This document shows, one piece after another, positions 5,604-5,692 of a DNA stretch of 5,692 nucleotides. The notes under the pieces were generated by a model. That model saw only the letters and a list, made by a program, of their open reading frames with translations, was not told where the DNA came from and searched no databases. Position 1 is the stretch's first letter, and every line of letters begins with the position of its first letter. This DNA is from Bryobacterales bacterium (GTDB taxonomy: Bacteria; Acidobacteriota; Terriglobia; Bryobacterales; Bryobacteraceae): contig PLRZ01000318.1 of NCBI GenBank assembly GCA_003164075.1, positions 1 to 5,692 of the forward strand. The letters run 5' to 3'. A program made the position numbers and the translations under genes.

Positions 5604-5692
5604 ATGCACATACGGAAGCAACGTTTATTAACACCTGGGCCGACGCCTCTCTATCCGCCTGCCCTCCACGCCATGATGGCGTCCGACATTCA
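5604..5692 (+). CDS. Class V aminotransferase (serine-pyruvate / alanine-glyoxylate type), N-terminus only
   Basis: Only the first 29 codons lie in the window and the rest continues beyond the right edge. The segment RLLTPGPTPLYPPALHAM (residues 7-24) is the hallmark N-terminus of the pyridoxal-phosphate class V aminotransferases that include serine-pyruvate, serine-glyoxylate and alanine-glyoxylate transaminases, which begin with a LxTPGPTP motif. The catalytic lysine and cofactor residues are not visible. ATG 5604 is chosen because it places the motif at the usual distance from the N-terminus; AGAGGA (5586-5591) lies 12 bases upstream, a rather long spacing. It is transcribed away from the minus-strand genes. 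Phosphoserine aminotransferase or a small-substrate lyase of the same fold remain possible until the rest is seen. Confidence 0.8.
   Translation, partial: MHIRKQRLLTPGPTPLYPPALHAMMASDI

Noticed and set aside
1..5692. Defence system, mobile element, CRISPR array or RNA gene
   Set aside because: No transposase, integrase, nuclease, phage gene, regular repeat array or tRNA-like fold was seen on either strand; all space is filled by metabolic and transport genes.

Overview
The window looks like chromosomal DNA from a bacterium of moderately high GC content (about 62% in a hand count of positions 601-900). It carries six complete genes and two genes cut by the window edges. Seven lie on the minus strand, and one starts on the plus strand at the right edge. 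Coding density is very high and no gene-free stretch exceeds 90 bases. No rRNA, tRNA, CRISPR array, insertion sequence or phage gene was seen. The mix of a four-gene 2-oxoacid:ferredoxin oxidoreductase, an EMP1-like OPT transporter and a stand-alone YqeY protein suggests a soil-type bacterium such as an acidobacterium. That placement is an impression from protein style and was not tested.

Layout in minus-strand transcription order, from right to left. Positions 5570-5124 encode a GatB/YqeY-domain protein. Its stop codon overlaps the start of a 688-residue OPT-family oligopeptide transporter (5127-3061) in an ATGA arrangement. After 33 bases comes a 111-residue coiled-coil protein of unknown function (3027-2692). 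After an 86-base gap comes a compact cluster for a four-subunit 2-oxoacid:ferredoxin oxidoreductase, most like 2-oxoglutarate synthase. Its order is a two-cluster ferredoxin (korD, 2605-2387), the alpha subunit (korA, 2397-1240), the thiamine-diphosphate-binding beta subunit (korB, 1243-344) and the gamma subunit (korC, from 359 leftward, cut at base 1). Each pair in this cluster overlaps, by 11, 4 and 16 bases, which fits one transcript with coupled translation. On the plus strand, starting at 5604 and divergent from yqeY across 33 bases, are the first 29 codons of a class V (serine-pyruvate / alanine-glyoxylate type) aminotransferase.

The four kor products together would make an enzyme that oxidatively decarboxylates a 2-oxoacid to its acyl-CoA and passes two electrons to ferredoxin, or runs in reverse. 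The OPT transporter and the aminotransferase nearby would suit peptide or amino-acid use feeding 2-oxoacids to that enzyme, but this link rests on proximity alone. I did not find a clearly new system. The points most worth a second look are the unassigned coiled-coil protein, the substrate of the oxidoreductase, an unusual CxxC tail on KorB encoded inside the overlap with korC, and the very short divergent promoter region.
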